Shown here: positions 11,396 through 21,470 of the stretch, piece after piece
Layout of the letters: each line of letters begins with the position of its first letter
How positions within the stretch are numbered: the first letter of the stretch is position 1
DNA from: Candidatus Nanopelagicus limnes
GTDB taxonomy: Bacteria > Actinomycetota > Actinomycetes > Nanopelagicales > Nanopelagicaceae
Reading direction: 5' to 3'
NCBI RefSeq assembly: GCF_002287885.2
Contig: NZ_CP016768.2
Location: forward strand, 1 to 64,000
DNA: 64,000 bases
The notes under the pieces: model-generated
What the model saw: only the letters and a program-made list of their open reading frames with translations
What the model was told of the DNA's origin: nothing
The model's database searches: none
Made by a program: the position numbers and the translations under genes

Positions 11396-12936
11396 TTTTT
11401 ATTAATTGTAATTGTCACAATACTGCCAATAGTTTTTGTAGCACCACCTTCTGGAGCTTGCGCAAGAATTTCACCAACTGGCTTACTTGGATCAAAAGCT
11501 GTGATCTCTCTAATTAAAAATCCTGCTTGAGTTAACACTGTTTTGGCGCCAATTTCATTTAATCCCACTAAAGAAGGAACCTGCACATTGCCACTTGCAA
11601 TTTCAAGTACTACGCCACTTCCTGCGGTAATGGTGGTTCCAGGGATTGGATTAATGCTGATTACAACTCCGGGTGCTTGATCTGAATCAACTGCAATAGT
11701 TTGTGAAATAAGCAGACCTGCTGAAGTTAATTTATATCTTGCATCCTCAAGGGATAAACCAATTAAACCAACTGGAACAGTGGTATTGCCTGGACCTTCT
11801 GAAATAGTTAATGTCACGCTACTTCCAGCGCTCACATCTGAGGTTGCAAGCGGTAATTGAGATGCAACTCGATTAATTGGAATTTTTGCATCAGGCGCCT
11901 TTTCGATGTTTACATTAAAGTTTTTAAGTAACGCCCTTGCTTCATCCTCAGTTAAACCAACAACATTTGGCACCTTAACTGTCGCGCCATTTGGTGAGGT
12001 GGCAAAGTAGCCAAAGGTAAGCAGGGCCAGTAAAGAAATAACAACAATTGATCCAGTAATTACTCTGCGCCGCGGAATAACCTTCTTAATCTTTGTTGTT
12101 ACTGGCTCACCTTTAATTACATGTTCTAAATCAGCAAGCATCGCCATCGCATCTTGGTAACGATGGGCTGGATCCTTGGCTAGAACTACTTCAAGTAATC
12201 GATCTATGTTTACATCTAACCCAGGTTTAATTTGTGATGCTGGTGTTACCTGCGCTGAAACATGTTGGTATGCAACTGATACTGGTGTATCTCCGGTAAA
12301 TGGTGGCCTGCCAGTTAGTAATTCATACATCACACAACCTAATGAATAAAGATCACTCCTGCCGTCCGCTACTTCACCAGTTGCTTGCTCAGGAGAAAGA
12401 TATTGAGCTGTGCCAACAACATTCCAAGTGCTTGTCATAGTGGCGCCAATGTCATCGGTGGCACGAGCAATACCAAAATCCATAACCTTAATATCACCAG
12501 AGTCTGTAATCATGATATTTCCAGGCTTTACATCTCTATGAACAATTCCTTTATTGTGAGAGTAATCAAGTGCTTGCAGAATGCCCTTGATTATTTCAAG
12601 TGATTTATGTTGAGAAATTTGTGTACTTTGCATTAATTGGCGAAGAGTTACACCACTTACTAACTCCATCACAATAAATGGTGAATCATTTTCTTCACCC
12701 GAGTCATAAACGGCAACAATTCCTGGATGATTTAATCCGCCGGCGGCGAGGGCTTCTTTTTTAAATCTAGCCACAAATGCAGGATCCTTAGCTAAATCTC
12801 TACGTAAAACTTTAATTGCTACCTCACGATTTAATCTGGTATCTAAACCTTGGTAAACATCTGCCATACCGCCGGTGCCGATCATCTGACCGACGCTGTA
12901 TCGACCACCTGCTAACTTATTAATTGGGCTATTCAT
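11392..12936 (-). CDS. pknB: Serine/threonine protein kinase with PASTA domains (PknB type)
   Basis: Transmembrane kinase linking cell-wall state to growth and division. The cytoplasmic kinase domain (about 12-275) has the glycine loop GTGGMADVY, Lys42 in VAIKVL, HRDVKPGN at 133-140 and DFG at 153-155. A basic stretch and one transmembrane helix (about 292-311) follow, then three extracellular PASTA repeats, whose ligands in the family are peptidoglycan fragments and lipid II. Mycobacterial PknB has four PASTA repeats. The start overlaps the 3' end of the PP2C gene by 8 bp, so kinase and phosphatase form an operon. Confidence 0.96.
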   Translation of the reverse strand: MNSPINKLAGGRYSVGQMIGTGGMADVYQGLDTRLNREVAIKVLRRDLAKDPAFVARFKKEALAAGGLNHPGIVAVYDSGEENDSPFIVMELVSGVTLRQLMQSTQISQHKSLEIIKGILQALDYSHNKGIVHRDVKPGNIMITDSGDIKVMDFGIARATDDIGATMTSTWNVVGTAQYLSPEQATGEVADGRSDLYSLGCVMYELLTGRPPFTGDTPVSVAYQHVSAQVTPASQIKPGLDVNIDRLLEVVLAKDPAHRYQDAMAMLADLEHVIKGEPVTTKIKKVIPRRRVITGSIVVISLLALLTFGYFATSPNGATVKVPNVVGLTEDEARALLKNFNVNIEKAPDAKIPINRVASQLPLATSDVSAGSSVTLTISEGPGNTTVPVGLIGLSLEDARYKLTSAGLLISQTIAVDSDQAPGVVISINPIPGTTITAGSGVVLEIASGNVQVPSLVGLNEIGAKTVLTQAGFLIREITAFDPSKPVGEILAQAPEGGATKTIGSIVTITINKN

Positions 12937-13705
12937 TAGCTGCCCCTAATTTTCTAACCTGATCAGATTGTTTATCTGCAGTAACTGCGCTCCAAATAAT
13001 TGTGATGTTATCTGGTGCTCCCTTAGATCTAACCTCTGAGATAAGTGATTGCGGGATGTTTTTATCCTCATTGGCTTCAATGATTTTACTTATCTCATAA
13101 TCAGATAAAACATTTGTTAATCCATCACTACATAACAAATACCGATCATCTTTTTTAATCTCAAAGCTAATTAAAATTGGATCTAAGCCAGAATCTCCCA
13201 TGAGCGCTTGGGTCAACAAAGAACGCTGCGGATGATCAAAGACCTCTTGCGGGGTTAGGCGTCCTTGATCTAGTAATTCTTGCATCACAGTGTGGTCATA
13301 ACTTAACTGCTCTAATTTATTATCACGGTAGCGATAACACCTTGAGTCACCAATATGTAAAAGCTCAATATTTTTATCAAAAATACTTAAGGCGGTTAAT
13401 GTAGTTCCCATACCGGCAAGATCAGGTTGCGCCTTACTTTTTTCTAGTATCTCTTGATCAATCTCATGGGTAATATTTAAAAATAGATCCTCACGTGAAT
13501 CATTATCAATTTTCTCATCCACAAGTACTGGTTGTAATTGAGATAGTGCGTTAATAGCAATGGCAGATGCCACCTCACCACCGGCGTGACCGCCCATGCC
13601 ATCTGCAACTGCAATCAAATTTGCGCAGGTAATGGCTGAATCCTCATTGCCCTCGCGCACTAAACCAAGATCAGTTTGGGCAAAGGAGTTAAACTGCCAT
13701 TTCAT
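12929..13705 (-). CDS. pstP: PP2C-family serine/threonine protein phosphatase (PstP type)
   Basis: Metal-dependent phosphatase expected to reverse PknB phosphorylation. Motifs include EGNEDS, VADGMGGHAGGEVAS, LHIGDSRCYR, SDGLTN and GAPDNITII, with metal-binding aspartates kept. The ATG at 13705 (MKWQFNSFAQ) is chosen over an ATG at 13774: it gives the normal family N terminus and leaves 51 bp to the divergent gene, whereas 13774 would overlap that gene. The 258-residue product lacks the transmembrane and extracellular tail of mycobacterial PstP, so it is probably soluble. Confidence 0.93.
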   Translation of the reverse strand: MKWQFNSFAQTDLGLVREGNEDSAITCANLIAVADGMGGHAGGEVASAIAINALSQLQPVLVDEKIDNDSREDLFLNITHEIDQEILEKSKAQPDLAGMGTTLTALSIFDKNIELLHIGDSRCYRYRDNKLEQLSYDHTVMQELLDQGRLTPQEVFDHPQRSLLTQALMGDSGLDPILISFEIKKDDRYLLCSDGLTNVLSDYEISKIIEANEDKNIPQSLISEVRSKGAPDNITIIWSAVTADKQSDQVRKLGAANE

Positions 13706-13756
13706 AGAGCCAATCTCACCACATATTTGATTTGAAAAAGAAAGGGCGACCCCCGC

Positions 13757-14443
13757 ATGCGAATCTATGCCCACCGCGGTGCATCTGGTGATTTTCCAGA
13801 AGGCTCAAAGGCTGCCTACTTGGGAGCGATTGAACAAGGCGCAGATGGTTTTGAGTGTGATGTGCGGCTGACAAAAGATAAGCAGATTATTTGCTACCAC
13901 GATAAAAATGCAAAGAGATTATCAAATCTTGATCTTGAGATTGCAAAGAGTACATACAGCCAATTAAAGGAGAGCATCAACCCATTTAGGTTAGATGAGC
14001 TGCTTGATCTTGCGATCTTAAATAAGAAGGATCTAGTAATTGAGTTTAAACACCCAGTTCCAACAAGGGGTGAAGTTGAAAAACAGGCGCATAAATTACT
14101 GGCTAGCAAAAGGGATGCGATCACAAAAAGTGGAATTGAAATACTACTTATCTCATTTTCTTATCTTGCCACATTACGAAACAAGAAAAGTACTGATAGC
14201 AGTGGCTTCCTAATTAATAGAAAAGTTTTAGCAAGATTTAATCCAACTAAATTTACAATGGCTCATATTGAAATTATTAAATCTGATCACTCATTTGTTA
14301 AAATTGAGAAAAGTAAAGGCAAGCAGGTAATTGCTTGGACAGTTAATGAGTTAAATGATCTAAAGCTTTGCCAAGAATTAGAGCTCTATGCGGTGATTAC
14401 AGATTATCCGGCGCGAGCACGAAAGCACCTGGGATACCCTTAA
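13757..14443 (+). CDS. ugpQ: Glycerophosphodiester phosphodiesterase
   Basis: Hydrolyses glycerophosphodiesters to glycerol 3-phosphate and an alcohol, recycling phospholipid head groups. The 228-residue GDPD domain has the HRG motif (AHRGASGDFPEGS), the metal ligands in FECDVRLTKD and the catalytic His in CYHDKN, and ends with the TDYPARA motif. There is no signal peptide, so it acts in the cytoplasm. It is 3 bp upstream of pheA and probably co-transcribed with it. The exact substrate is not determinable. Confidence 0.92.
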   Translation: MRIYAHRGASGDFPEGSKAAYLGAIEQGADGFECDVRLTKDKQIICYHDKNAKRLSNLDLEIAKSTYSQLKESINPFRLDELLDLAILNKKDLVIEFKHPVPTRGEVEKQAHKLLASKRDAITKSGIEILLISFSYLATLRNKKSTDSSGFLINRKVLARFNPTKFTMAHIEIIKSDHSFVKIEKSKGKQVIAWTVNELNDLKLCQELELYAVITDYPARARKHLGYP

Positions 14444-14446
14444 GCC

Positions 14447-15277
14447 ATGTCAATTAAGTATGCCTACTTAGGACCTGCCGGCACATTCACAGAGGCCGCT
14501 CTTCAAAAAATTACTACCCCAAGTGATCAGCTAATTGCATACGCAAATGTCACCGCAGCACTGGATGCGGTAAGAAATGGTGAGTGCCAAAAAGCACTTG
14601 TACCTATTGAAAACTCAGTAGAGGGTGTTGTTGCCAGAACCTTAGATGAGTTAGCAATAGGTCAACCCTTGGTAATTACCGCAGAAACTACATTGCCAGT
14701 GAGTTTTTCTCTGATGACACTAAGTAATACAAACTCAGCAGAGATTAAATCAATTGCCACTCACCCACACGCAGAATCACAATGTCGCTCATTTATTGCG
14801 AAGAATTATCCAAATGCCCAAGTTATTGAAAGCTCATCAACTGCTGCAGCAGCTAAAGGATTAAGCAAGGGTGATTACGACGCAGCAATTGCCGGATCAA
14901 ATGCTGCTAAAAATTATGACCTAAAGATTATTGCTGAAAATATTGGCGATAACACAGGGGCGGTAACAAGGTTTGTGTTGGTTGAAAAGCCTGGAAATCA
15001 ACCAAAGGCAACTGGTAAGGATCGAACTTCACTTGCTGTATTTATCGCACTAGATCACGCGGGAGCTCTCCTTGAGATATTAAATGAGTTTGCAAAACAT
15101 CAGGTCAACTTAACCTTTATTCAAAGCCGTCCAACTGGATCTCAACTTGGCCACTACCACTTCATCATTGATGCTGAGGGTCATGTTGAAGATAAGCCAA
15201 TTAGCGCAGCATTAGCTGGCTTAAAAGAAATTTGTGAGGATATTCGTTTTCTAGGTTCCTATCCCCAAGCAAAGTAA
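14447..15277 (+). CDS. pheA: Prephenate dehydratase
   Basis: Converts prephenate to phenylpyruvate in phenylalanine synthesis. The 276-residue monofunctional enzyme has the catalytic domain (about 1-185) with the TRF motif in GAVTRFVLVE. An ACT domain (about 195-272) follows for phenylalanine feedback; its usual ESRP motif reads QSRP here. No chorismate mutase domain is fused. serS follows after 18 bp. Confidence 0.95.
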   Translation: MSIKYAYLGPAGTFTEAALQKITTPSDQLIAYANVTAALDAVRNGECQKALVPIENSVEGVVARTLDELAIGQPLVITAETTLPVSFSLMTLSNTNSAEIKSIATHPHAESQCRSFIAKNYPNAQVIESSSTAAAAKGLSKGDYDAAIAGSNAAKNYDLKIIAENIGDNTGAVTRFVLVEKPGNQPKATGKDRTSLAVFIALDHAGALLEILNEFAKHQVNLTFIQSRPTGSQLGHYHFIIDAEGHVEDKPISAALAGLKEICEDIRFLGSYPQAK

Positions 15278-15295
15278 TCGGTAGGCTACTTTCAT

Positions 15296-16558
15296 ATGAT
15301 TGATTTAAAAGCGTTAAGAGAAAACCCAGATCTTTTTAGAAACTCTCAAAAAGTTCGGGGGGAAGATCCATCTGTAGTTGACCAATTACTTAAAGTAGAT
15401 GATGAGCGCAGAGTTGCAATTTCAGAGTTTGAAAGTTTAAGAGCTGAGCAAAACACATTATCTAAAGCAGTTGGCTCCGCTAAGGGCGATGAAAAAAACG
15501 CACTACTTGAGAATGCAAAACAACTTGCAACATCTGTAAAGGCAGCGGATTCTAAGCGGGCAGAGGCGGAAGAGCGTGCTAATAAAATTGCGCTGCTTAT
15601 TGCAAATTTAATTGATCCAGCAGCTCCTATTGGTGGGGAGGCTGATTTTAAAGTTATTGAACAGATTGGAACTCCAAGAGATTTTAAAAAAGAAGGCTTT
15701 GAACCAAAGGATCATGTTGAGATCGGCAAGATTATTAAAGCTATTGATACAGAACGTGGCGCCAAGGTGGCAGGTGCTCGCTCTTACTACTTAACAGGAC
15801 CTGGCGCACTCCTTGAATTGGCATTAGTTAATTACGCAATCTCACTTGCGGTAAAGGCAGGATTTATTCCAATGATTCCACCAGTTTTAGTAAAACCTGC
15901 CGCAATGGAGGGAACAGGATTTCTAGGACAAGCAGCAGAGAATGTTTATCATCTAAAAGAGGATGAGCTTTATTTGGTTGGAACCTCTGAGGTGCCACTT
16001 GCTGCATTTCATATGGATGAAATTTTAGATCAACTACCAATTAGATACGCCGGCTATTCACCATGTTTTAGAAGAGAAGCAGGCAGTTACGGCAAAGATA
16101 CCCGCGGCATTATTCGTGTTCACCAATTTGAAAAGGTTGAGATGTTTACATTTTGTAAACCAGAGGATGCGCAAGATGAGCATAAGAAATTACTCGCTTG
16201 GGAGAAAGCCTTCTTTGATTCACTTGATATTCCATACCGTGTTATTGATGTTGCAAGTGGTGATCTTGGTGCAAGCGCGGTTAGAAAATTTGATATTGAA
16301 GCTTGGATTCCAACCCAGGATGCCTATCGTGAGGTCACCAGCACCTCAAACTGCACCCAGTTTCAAGCACGCCGCTTAAATATTAGATATAAAGATGAGA
16401 AGGGCACAAAACCTGTTGCCACCTTAAATGGCACATTAGTCGCTGTGCCAAGAACAATTGTTGCAATCTTAGAAAATCATCAACAAAAAGATGGCTCAGT
16501 AAAGGTGCCAAAGGCTTTAATTCCATTTCTTGGGATGGATACTCTGGTTAGCGCGTGA
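15296..16558 (+). CDS. serS: Seryl-tRNA synthetase
   Basis: Charges tRNA-Ser. The 420-residue class II synthetase has the N-terminal coiled-coil arm (about 30-105). The catalytic core has motif 2 ([15 protein letters not shown]) and motif 3 ([15 protein letters not shown]). The stop overlaps the GTG start of the next gene by 4 bp. The pheA-serS-HAD order is common in actinobacteria. Confidence 0.97.
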   Translation: MIDLKALRENPDLFRNSQKVRGEDPSVVDQLLKVDDERRVAISEFESLRAEQNTLSKAVGSAKGDEKNALLENAKQLATSVKAADSKRAEAEERANKIALLIANLIDPAAPIGGEADFKVIEQIGTPRDFKKEGFEPKDHVEIGKIIKAIDTERGAKVAGARSYYLTGPGALLELALVNYAISLAVKAGFIPMIPPVLVKPAAMEGTGFLGQAAENVYHLKEDELYLVGTSEVPLAAFHMDEILDQLPIRYAGYSPCFRREAGSYGKDTRGIIRVHQFEKVEMFTFCKPEDAQDEHKKLLAWEKAFFDSLDIPYRVIDVASGDLGASAVRKFDIEAWIPTQDAYREVTSTSNCTQFQARRLNIRYKDEKGTKPVATLNGTLVAVPRTIVAILENHQQKDGSVKVPKALIPFLGMDTLVSA

Positions 16559-17388
16559 GTGTTTTAAAAACAGTCACCGGCAAACGTCCTAAATTAATTG
16601 GCACAGATTTAGATGGCACAATTGTTGCCCATTACGGTTTTATCTCAGAGCGCACCAAAATAGCATTCGCTGCCGCCCATGCAGCTGGCATTCATATTTA
16701 CTTTGTTACGGGCCGTCCAATCAGATGGATGGCTGAGATAAAAGAAAACTTTAACTTTGGTTTAGGTATTTGTGGCAATGGCGCAATGCTTTATGACTTT
16801 ATAAATCAACAAATACTTGAAGAGTGGTTATTTTCAGTTGAAGCACAATTAGAGACTGCAAAGCGATTACGCAAAGTAATCCCATCAGTTACATTTGCAG
16901 TAGAGGTTAATCAACAGTTTCACCGTGAGAAGGCGTATGTGCCAAGGTGGGATATTGGAGCAGATAATGTTGGGGTTGAAAAAATAGAAGAGGCAATTAC
17001 CGCTCCTGCTTTAAAACTGTTAGCAAGATGCATAAACGGTGAATTATCATCCGATGAGATGTTGGCAATTGCAACCAAGGAGCTAGATGGCATTGCCTTT
17101 GTTACTCATTCAAACTCAACTGATTCTCTCCTTGAAATATCAGCGCATGGTGTTAGCAAGGGTGCAACATTGGCAAAGATTGCAGATCGTCATGGATTAA
17201 CTGCGGATGATTGTGTGACATTTGGTGATAATCCAAATGATTTTTCAATGCTCTCCTGGGCAAGTAGATCCTGGGCAATGGCGGATGGACATCCTGATTT
17301 GATGAAGTATGCAAAGTATCAAACTGATGCGCATCAAGAAGATGGTGTGGCAAAGGTGATTGAAAGGTTGCTAGAGCTTCCCGAATAG
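16555..17388 (+). CDS. HAD-superfamily hydrolase, Cof/YidA type
   Basis: Predicted small-molecule phosphatase. The 277-residue product has HAD motif I DLDGT (residues 18-22), the Cof-type C2 cap in the middle and motif [12 protein letters not shown]. The GTG start at 16555 overlaps the serS stop by 4 bp, so translation is coupled. Substrates of Cof-type enzymes vary (sugar phosphates, FMN precursors), and nothing here decides among them. Confidence 0.88.
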   Translation: MSVLKTVTGKRPKLIGTDLDGTIVAHYGFISERTKIAFAAAHAAGIHIYFVTGRPIRWMAEIKENFNFGLGICGNGAMLYDFINQQILEEWLFSVEAQLETAKRLRKVIPSVTFAVEVNQQFHREKAYVPRWDIGADNVGVEKIEEAITAPALKLLARCINGELSSDEMLAIATKELDGIAFVTHSNSTDSLLEISAHGVSKGATLAKIADRHGLTADDCVTFGDNPNDFSMLSWASRSWAMADGHPDLMKYAKYQTDAHQEDGVAKVIERLLELPE

Positions 17389-17438
17389 GTATTGCTTGAT
17401 TTTGGAGCACCACCACTATTGCAGGTAAGTTTGCCCAC

Positions 17439-17524
17439 GGAGGGCTCGCATAGCGGCCGAGTGCACCGGTCTTGAAAACCGGCAAGGGAAACCTTCGTGG
17501 GTTCAAATCCCACGCCCTCCGCCA
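17439..17524 (+). tRNA. tRNA-Ser (anticodon TGA)
   Basis: Class II tRNA with long variable arm. Acceptor GGAGGGC pairs with GCCCTCC at 17514-17520, discriminator G at 17521 and encoded CCA at 17522-17524. The anticodon loop CTTGAAA is closed by the stem CCGGT/ACCGG. Confidence 0.96.
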
Positions 17525-17608
17525 GATTTTTTAATTTGTGGTTGATTTCATATCCACTCAGCGCACTCTCACCTAGCGCTTACCAAATACCAAGAGCAAA
17601 CTTAGGCC

Positions 17609-18436
17609 ATGGCCTTACTGGATTCTAAAGTTGAAAAAACTGGCGTATTTTCCGCAGGCCGTGCCTTACTAACAGATAAAACTTTAAGAACAGATCGCTG
17701 GTGGTTACAACCTGCAATCACAGTTGCAGTTTTAGTTTCATTTATTATTTATGCAACTTTTAGGGCTTTTGAAAATAAGCATTACTTTGTTGAACCATTA
17801 ATTTCACCCTTTTACTCACCATGTTTATCAACCGCTTGTATTGAAGGGGCATCCCACTTAGGAACCCCAATCGGCACCATAACAATTGCTGGATTATTAA
17901 TTTCTCCAGCATTATTTATTTTGGTATTCCCATTAGGTTTTAGACTCACCTGTTACTACTACCGCAAGGCCTACTACCGATCATTTTGGATGTCACCACC
18001 TGCATGTGCTGTGGCAGAACCACACAAGAAGTACACAGGAGAGACTAGAGCGCCACTGATATTACAAAATGGCCATCGTTGGTTTTTCTACGCCGGCCTT
18101 GTCTTTAATGTTTTGCTTACCTACGACGCAGTAATCGCATTTAAAAATGAAGAAGGCCAATGGGGACATATGAGTGTTGGCACATTAGTTCTTCTACTTA
18201 ATGCAACCTTGCTCTGGCTTTACTCAGCCTCCTGCCACACCTGCCGTCACACAATTGGTGGCAGATTAAAGAACTTCTCAAAGCATCCAGTTAGATATAA
18301 AGCTTGGACAGTAGTATCAAAGTTAAATCACTACCACCCTAATTTTGCTTGGGTTTCACTTTTCGGTGTTGCACTAACTGACTTTTATGTCCGCCAGGTC
18401 TCAAGTGGGGCCATTACCAATTTCTACTTCTTCTAA
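17609..18436 (+). CDS. sdhC: Succinate dehydrogenase membrane anchor (cytochrome b subunit)
   Basis: Membrane subunit linking SdhAB to the quinone pool. The 275-residue protein has about five hydrophobic segments (near 35-52, 90-112, 155-175, 190-212 and 240-260). Several histidines (GHRWFFY, CHTCRH, NHYHPN) are candidate haem ligands. This single large anchor matches the actinobacterial type encoded directly before SdhA and SdhB. No separate sdhD is present. The family is inferred mainly from context and topology. Confidence 0.85.
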   Translation: MALLDSKVEKTGVFSAGRALLTDKTLRTDRWWLQPAITVAVLVSFIIYATFRAFENKHYFVEPLISPFYSPCLSTACIEGASHLGTPIGTITIAGLLISPALFILVFPLGFRLTCYYYRKAYYRSFWMSPPACAVAEPHKKYTGETRAPLILQNGHRWFFYAGLVFNVLLTYDAVIAFKNEEGQWGHMSVGTLVLLLNATLLWLYSASCHTCRHTIGGRLKNFSKHPVRYKAWTVVSKLNHYHPNFAWVSLFGVALTDFYVRQVSSGAITNFYFF

Positions 18437-18453
18437 GGGTTGGTGAATAAACA

Positions 18454-20352
18454 ATGAGTGAGAAAATTCCAATGGAGCGTCATAACTTTGATGTTGTTGT
18501 AATTGGCGCAGGCGGGGCTGGACTTCGGGCTGCTGTTGAAGCACGTGAGGCTGGATTGCGCGTTGCAATTATTTGTAAATCTTTATTTGGCAAAGCACAC
18601 ACAGTTATGGCAGAGGGTGGAATTGCTGCCTCTATGGGAAATGTGAATGAAAAAGATGGTTGGCAGGTTCATTTTAGAGACACAATGCGGGGCGGAAAGT
18701 TTTTAAATCATTACCGAATGGCAGAGCTTCATGCCAAGGAGTCTCCAGACCGCGTTTGGGAGTTAGAGCTTTGGGGCGCACTCTTTGATAGAACTGGTGA
18801 AGGAAAGATTTCACAACGTAACTTTGGTGGACATGAGTATCCACGTCTTGCCCATGTTGGTGATCGCACAGGTCTTGAGTTGATTAGAACGATGCAGCAA
18901 AAAATTGTCTCAATGCAACAGCAGGATAAAAAAGATCATGGGGATGCTGAAAGTTATCTAAAGGTATTTGCTGAAGTAACAATTACAGAAGTTTTAAAGG
19001 AAAATGGCAAGGTTGCTGGTGTTTATGGATATAGACGAGAAAATGGCAATGAAGTTTTATTTGAATCCCCTGCAGTAATTCTTGCAACAGGTGGGGTTGG
19101 CAAGACATTTAAAATTACATCAAACTCCTGGGAGGGCACAGGAGATGGTCACGCACTGGCTCTAAAAGCTGGTGGAAACTTAGTTGATATGGAGTTCTTA
19201 CAATTTCATCCAACTGGCATGGTTTGGCCGCCATCAGTACGTGGAATTTTGGTAACAGAATCTGTTCGTGGTGAAGGTGGTGTTTTAACCAACACAAAGG
19301 GTGAGCGGTTTATGTTCAAATACATTCCAGATGTATTTAAAGATAAGTACGCTGATAATGAGGCAGAGGCAGATCGTTGGTACTTAGATCAAGATAATAA
19401 TCGCCGTCCTCCTGAGTTATTGCCACGGGATGAGGTAGCAAGAGCGATTAACTCTGAAGTTAAAGCTGGCCGAGGAACTGAGCATGGCGGAGTTTTCCTA
19501 GATGTTTCAAAGCGAATACCAGCTGATGTAATTAAGAAGAGATTGCCATCGATGTGGCATCAATTTTATGAATTAGCGGGTGTTGATATTACAAAGGAGC
19601 CAATGGAGGTTGGTCCAACCTGTCATTATGTAATGGGTGGCGTTGAGGTAGATCCAGATACCGCAGCAGCTGTTGGAGTTCCAGGACTTTACGCCGCAGG
19701 AGAAGTTGCAGGTGGCATGCATGGTTCAAATCGTTTAGGTGGTAATTCACTTTCTGATCTTTTAGTTTTTGGCAGACGTGCTGGCGCAGGCGCTGCTGAG
19801 TATGTGAAAAATTCACAACCTGTGAAGGTAAGTGAAAAAAGTATTAGGGATGCAGCTGAAAAAATCGCTGCACCCTTTAAGAGAACCGGTGGGGAGAATC
19901 CATACACCCTTCACCAAGAGTTACAAGAGATCACCCATAACCTAGTTGGAATCATTAGAACTAAGAGTGAATTACAAGATGCCATTGAAAAGATCGCAGC
20001 AATTAGAAAACGCATTGAAAATGTTGCAGTAAGTGGAGATAGATTGTTTAATCCAGGTTTTCACCTCTCCTTTGATCTAGACAATATGTTGTTGGTTGCA
20101 GAGAGCACTGCAAAATCTGCGATAGTTCGAGAGGAATCCCGCGGCGGACACACAAGGGATGATTTCCCAGCGATGGATCCAAAGTGGCGATCACAAAATA
20201 ATATTGCAGCCTTTAATGGCAAAGAGGTAGTTGTTAAACAACAAAAACTACCTAAAATGCCAAATGAGTTATTTGATCTCTTTGATATCCACGAGTTAGA
20301 GAAGTATTTAAGCAAGGATGAACTACCAAATAATGCGGGGGTTAGATCATGA
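18454..20352 (+). CDS. sdhA: Succinate dehydrogenase / fumarate reductase flavoprotein subunit
   Basis: Catalytic FAD subunit oxidising succinate to fumarate. The 632-residue protein has the dinucleotide fold GAGGAG at 18-23. His49 in KAHTVMAEGG is the predicted covalent FAD attachment site. Substrate-site motifs HPTGMVWP and ESVRGEGG are visible, with a C-terminal GGHTRDD segment. It overlaps sdhB by 4 bp. Confidence 0.97.
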   Translation: MSEKIPMERHNFDVVVIGAGGAGLRAAVEAREAGLRVAIICKSLFGKAHTVMAEGGIAASMGNVNEKDGWQVHFRDTMRGGKFLNHYRMAELHAKESPDRVWELELWGALFDRTGEGKISQRNFGGHEYPRLAHVGDRTGLELIRTMQQKIVSMQQQDKKDHGDAESYLKVFAEVTITEVLKENGKVAGVYGYRRENGNEVLFESPAVILATGGVGKTFKITSNSWEGTGDGHALALKAGGNLVDMEFLQFHPTGMVWPPSVRGILVTESVRGEGGVLTNTKGERFMFKYIPDVFKDKYADNEAEADRWYLDQDNNRRPPELLPRDEVARAINSEVKAGRGTEHGGVFLDVSKRIPADVIKKRLPSMWHQFYELAGVDITKEPMEVGPTCHYVMGGVEVDPDTAAAVGVPGLYAAGEVAGGMHGSNRLGGNSLSDLLVFGRRAGAGAAEYVKNSQPVKVSEKSIRDAAEKIAAPFKRTGGENPYTLHQELQEITHNLVGIIRTKSELQDAIEKIAAIRKRIENVAVSGDRLFNPGFHLSFDLDNMLLVAESTAKSAIVREESRGGHTRDDFPAMDPKWRSQNNIAAFNGKEVVVKQQKLPKMPNELFDLFDIHELEKYLSKDELPNNAGVRS

Positions 20353-21110
20353 GTAAAAAAATAAAACTTAGAATCTGGCGCGGGGATGCAAAGGATGGCG
20401 CATTAAAAGATGTTGAGGTTGAGGCAAATGAGGGTGAAGTAGTCCTTGATGTAATTCACCGTGTGCAAGCAACTCAGATGGGCGACCTAGCGGTTCGCTG
20501 GAATTGCAAAGCTGGTAAGTGTGGTTCATGTTCTATGGAGATAAATGGCAAGCCACGCCTTGCCTGTATGACCCAGGTTGCAAATTTTGCAGAGGGTGAA
20601 ACCATCACCGTTACACCACTTAGAGCCTTCCCAGTGATTAAAGATTTAGTAACTGATGTTTCATTTAATTATAAGAAGGCGATGGAGGTTGAATCCTTCA
20701 CTCCTCCTGCTGGTTTAAAGGCAGGTGAGGTCCGAATGGCACAAGTTGATGTTGAAAGGTCACAGGAGTTTAGAAAATGTATTGAGTGCTTCCTATGCCA
20801 AGACACCTGCCATGTAATAAGAGATCATGAAGAAAATAAGAAGTCATTTGCTGGCCCAAGATTTTTCATCAGGCTAGCTGAGCTTGATATGCACCCACTT
20901 GATATCTTGAAAAACCGTAAACAAAAGGCGCAGGCAGAGCATGGTCTTGGGATGTGTAATATCACTAAATGTTGTACAGAGGTTTGCCCAGAGCACATAA
21001 AGATTACCGATAACGCAATTATCCCAATGAAGGAGCGGGTAGTTGATGTTAAGTATGACCCAGTTAGATGGCTTGGATCAAAAATTCGCAAACGTGAGGG
21101 TATTCTTTAG
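20349..21110 (+). CDS. sdhB: Succinate dehydrogenase iron-sulfur subunit
   Basis: Electron-transfer subunit of complex II. The N-terminal ferredoxin domain holds the [2Fe-2S] ligands Cys53, Cys58, Cys61 and Cys73. The C-terminal part has CIECFLCQDTC and CNITKCCTEVCPE for the [4Fe-4S] and [3Fe-4S] centres. Length 253 residues. The start is coupled to the sdhA stop (ATGA). Confidence 0.96.
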   Translation: MSKKIKLRIWRGDAKDGALKDVEVEANEGEVVLDVIHRVQATQMGDLAVRWNCKAGKCGSCSMEINGKPRLACMTQVANFAEGETITVTPLRAFPVIKDLVTDVSFNYKKAMEVESFTPPAGLKAGEVRMAQVDVERSQEFRKCIECFLCQDTCHVIRDHEENKKSFAGPRFFIRLAELDMHPLDILKNRKQKAQAEHGLGMCNITKCCTEVCPEHIKITDNAIIPMKERVVDVKYDPVRWLGSKIRKREGIL

Positions 21111-21113
21111 TAC

Positions 21114-21467
21114 GTGAATTTAATTATTCGCCTAATCGCTGGCGCACTCGCTTTTTGGGCAGCAACCTCTCTCCTTGATGGCATAAGCGTTAATGGTGGT
21201 GCCTGGAGCTATTTGTGGGTAGCTCTTTTATTTGGTCTAATAAATGGAGTTATTGGCTCATTAGTTAAGTTATTAACACTGCCCGCCATCTTATTATCTT
21301 TAGGGTTATTTGCTTTTGTAGTAAATGCTGCCATGTTGATGTTAACTGCCAGGTGGAGTAATCAATTAGATGTTATGGATTTTAAATCAGCACTCTTTGC
21401 ATCTTTACTAATCTCAATTGTTACCACAATTATTAACCGGGCATTTAAGAGTAAGAAGGCTTATTAA
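21114..21467 (+). CDS. Four-helix membrane protein of the phage holin family (PF04020-like)
   Basis: A 117-residue, very hydrophobic protein with four predicted transmembrane helices and a short basic tail (NRAFKSKKAY). The pattern (RLIAGALAFWAATSLLDGISV, LINGVIGSLVKLLTLP) matches the family named mycobacterial four-TM phage holin. Members sit in bacterial housekeeping regions and their cellular role is not known. GTG start at 21114, three bases after sdhB. No phage genes are near, so phage origin is unlikely. Confidence 0.75.
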   Translation: MNLIIRLIAGALAFWAATSLLDGISVNGGAWSYLWVALLFGLINGVIGSLVKLLTLPAILLSLGLFAFVVNAAMLMLTARWSNQLDVMDFKSALFASLLISIVTTIINRAFKSKKAY

Positions 21468-21470
21468 CAA

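Noticed and set aside
21114-21467. Phage holin family protein as a sign of a prophage
   Set aside because: No lysin, structural, integrase or repressor genes are nearby. The family name is historical, and such four-helix proteins are common in bacterial chromosomes.
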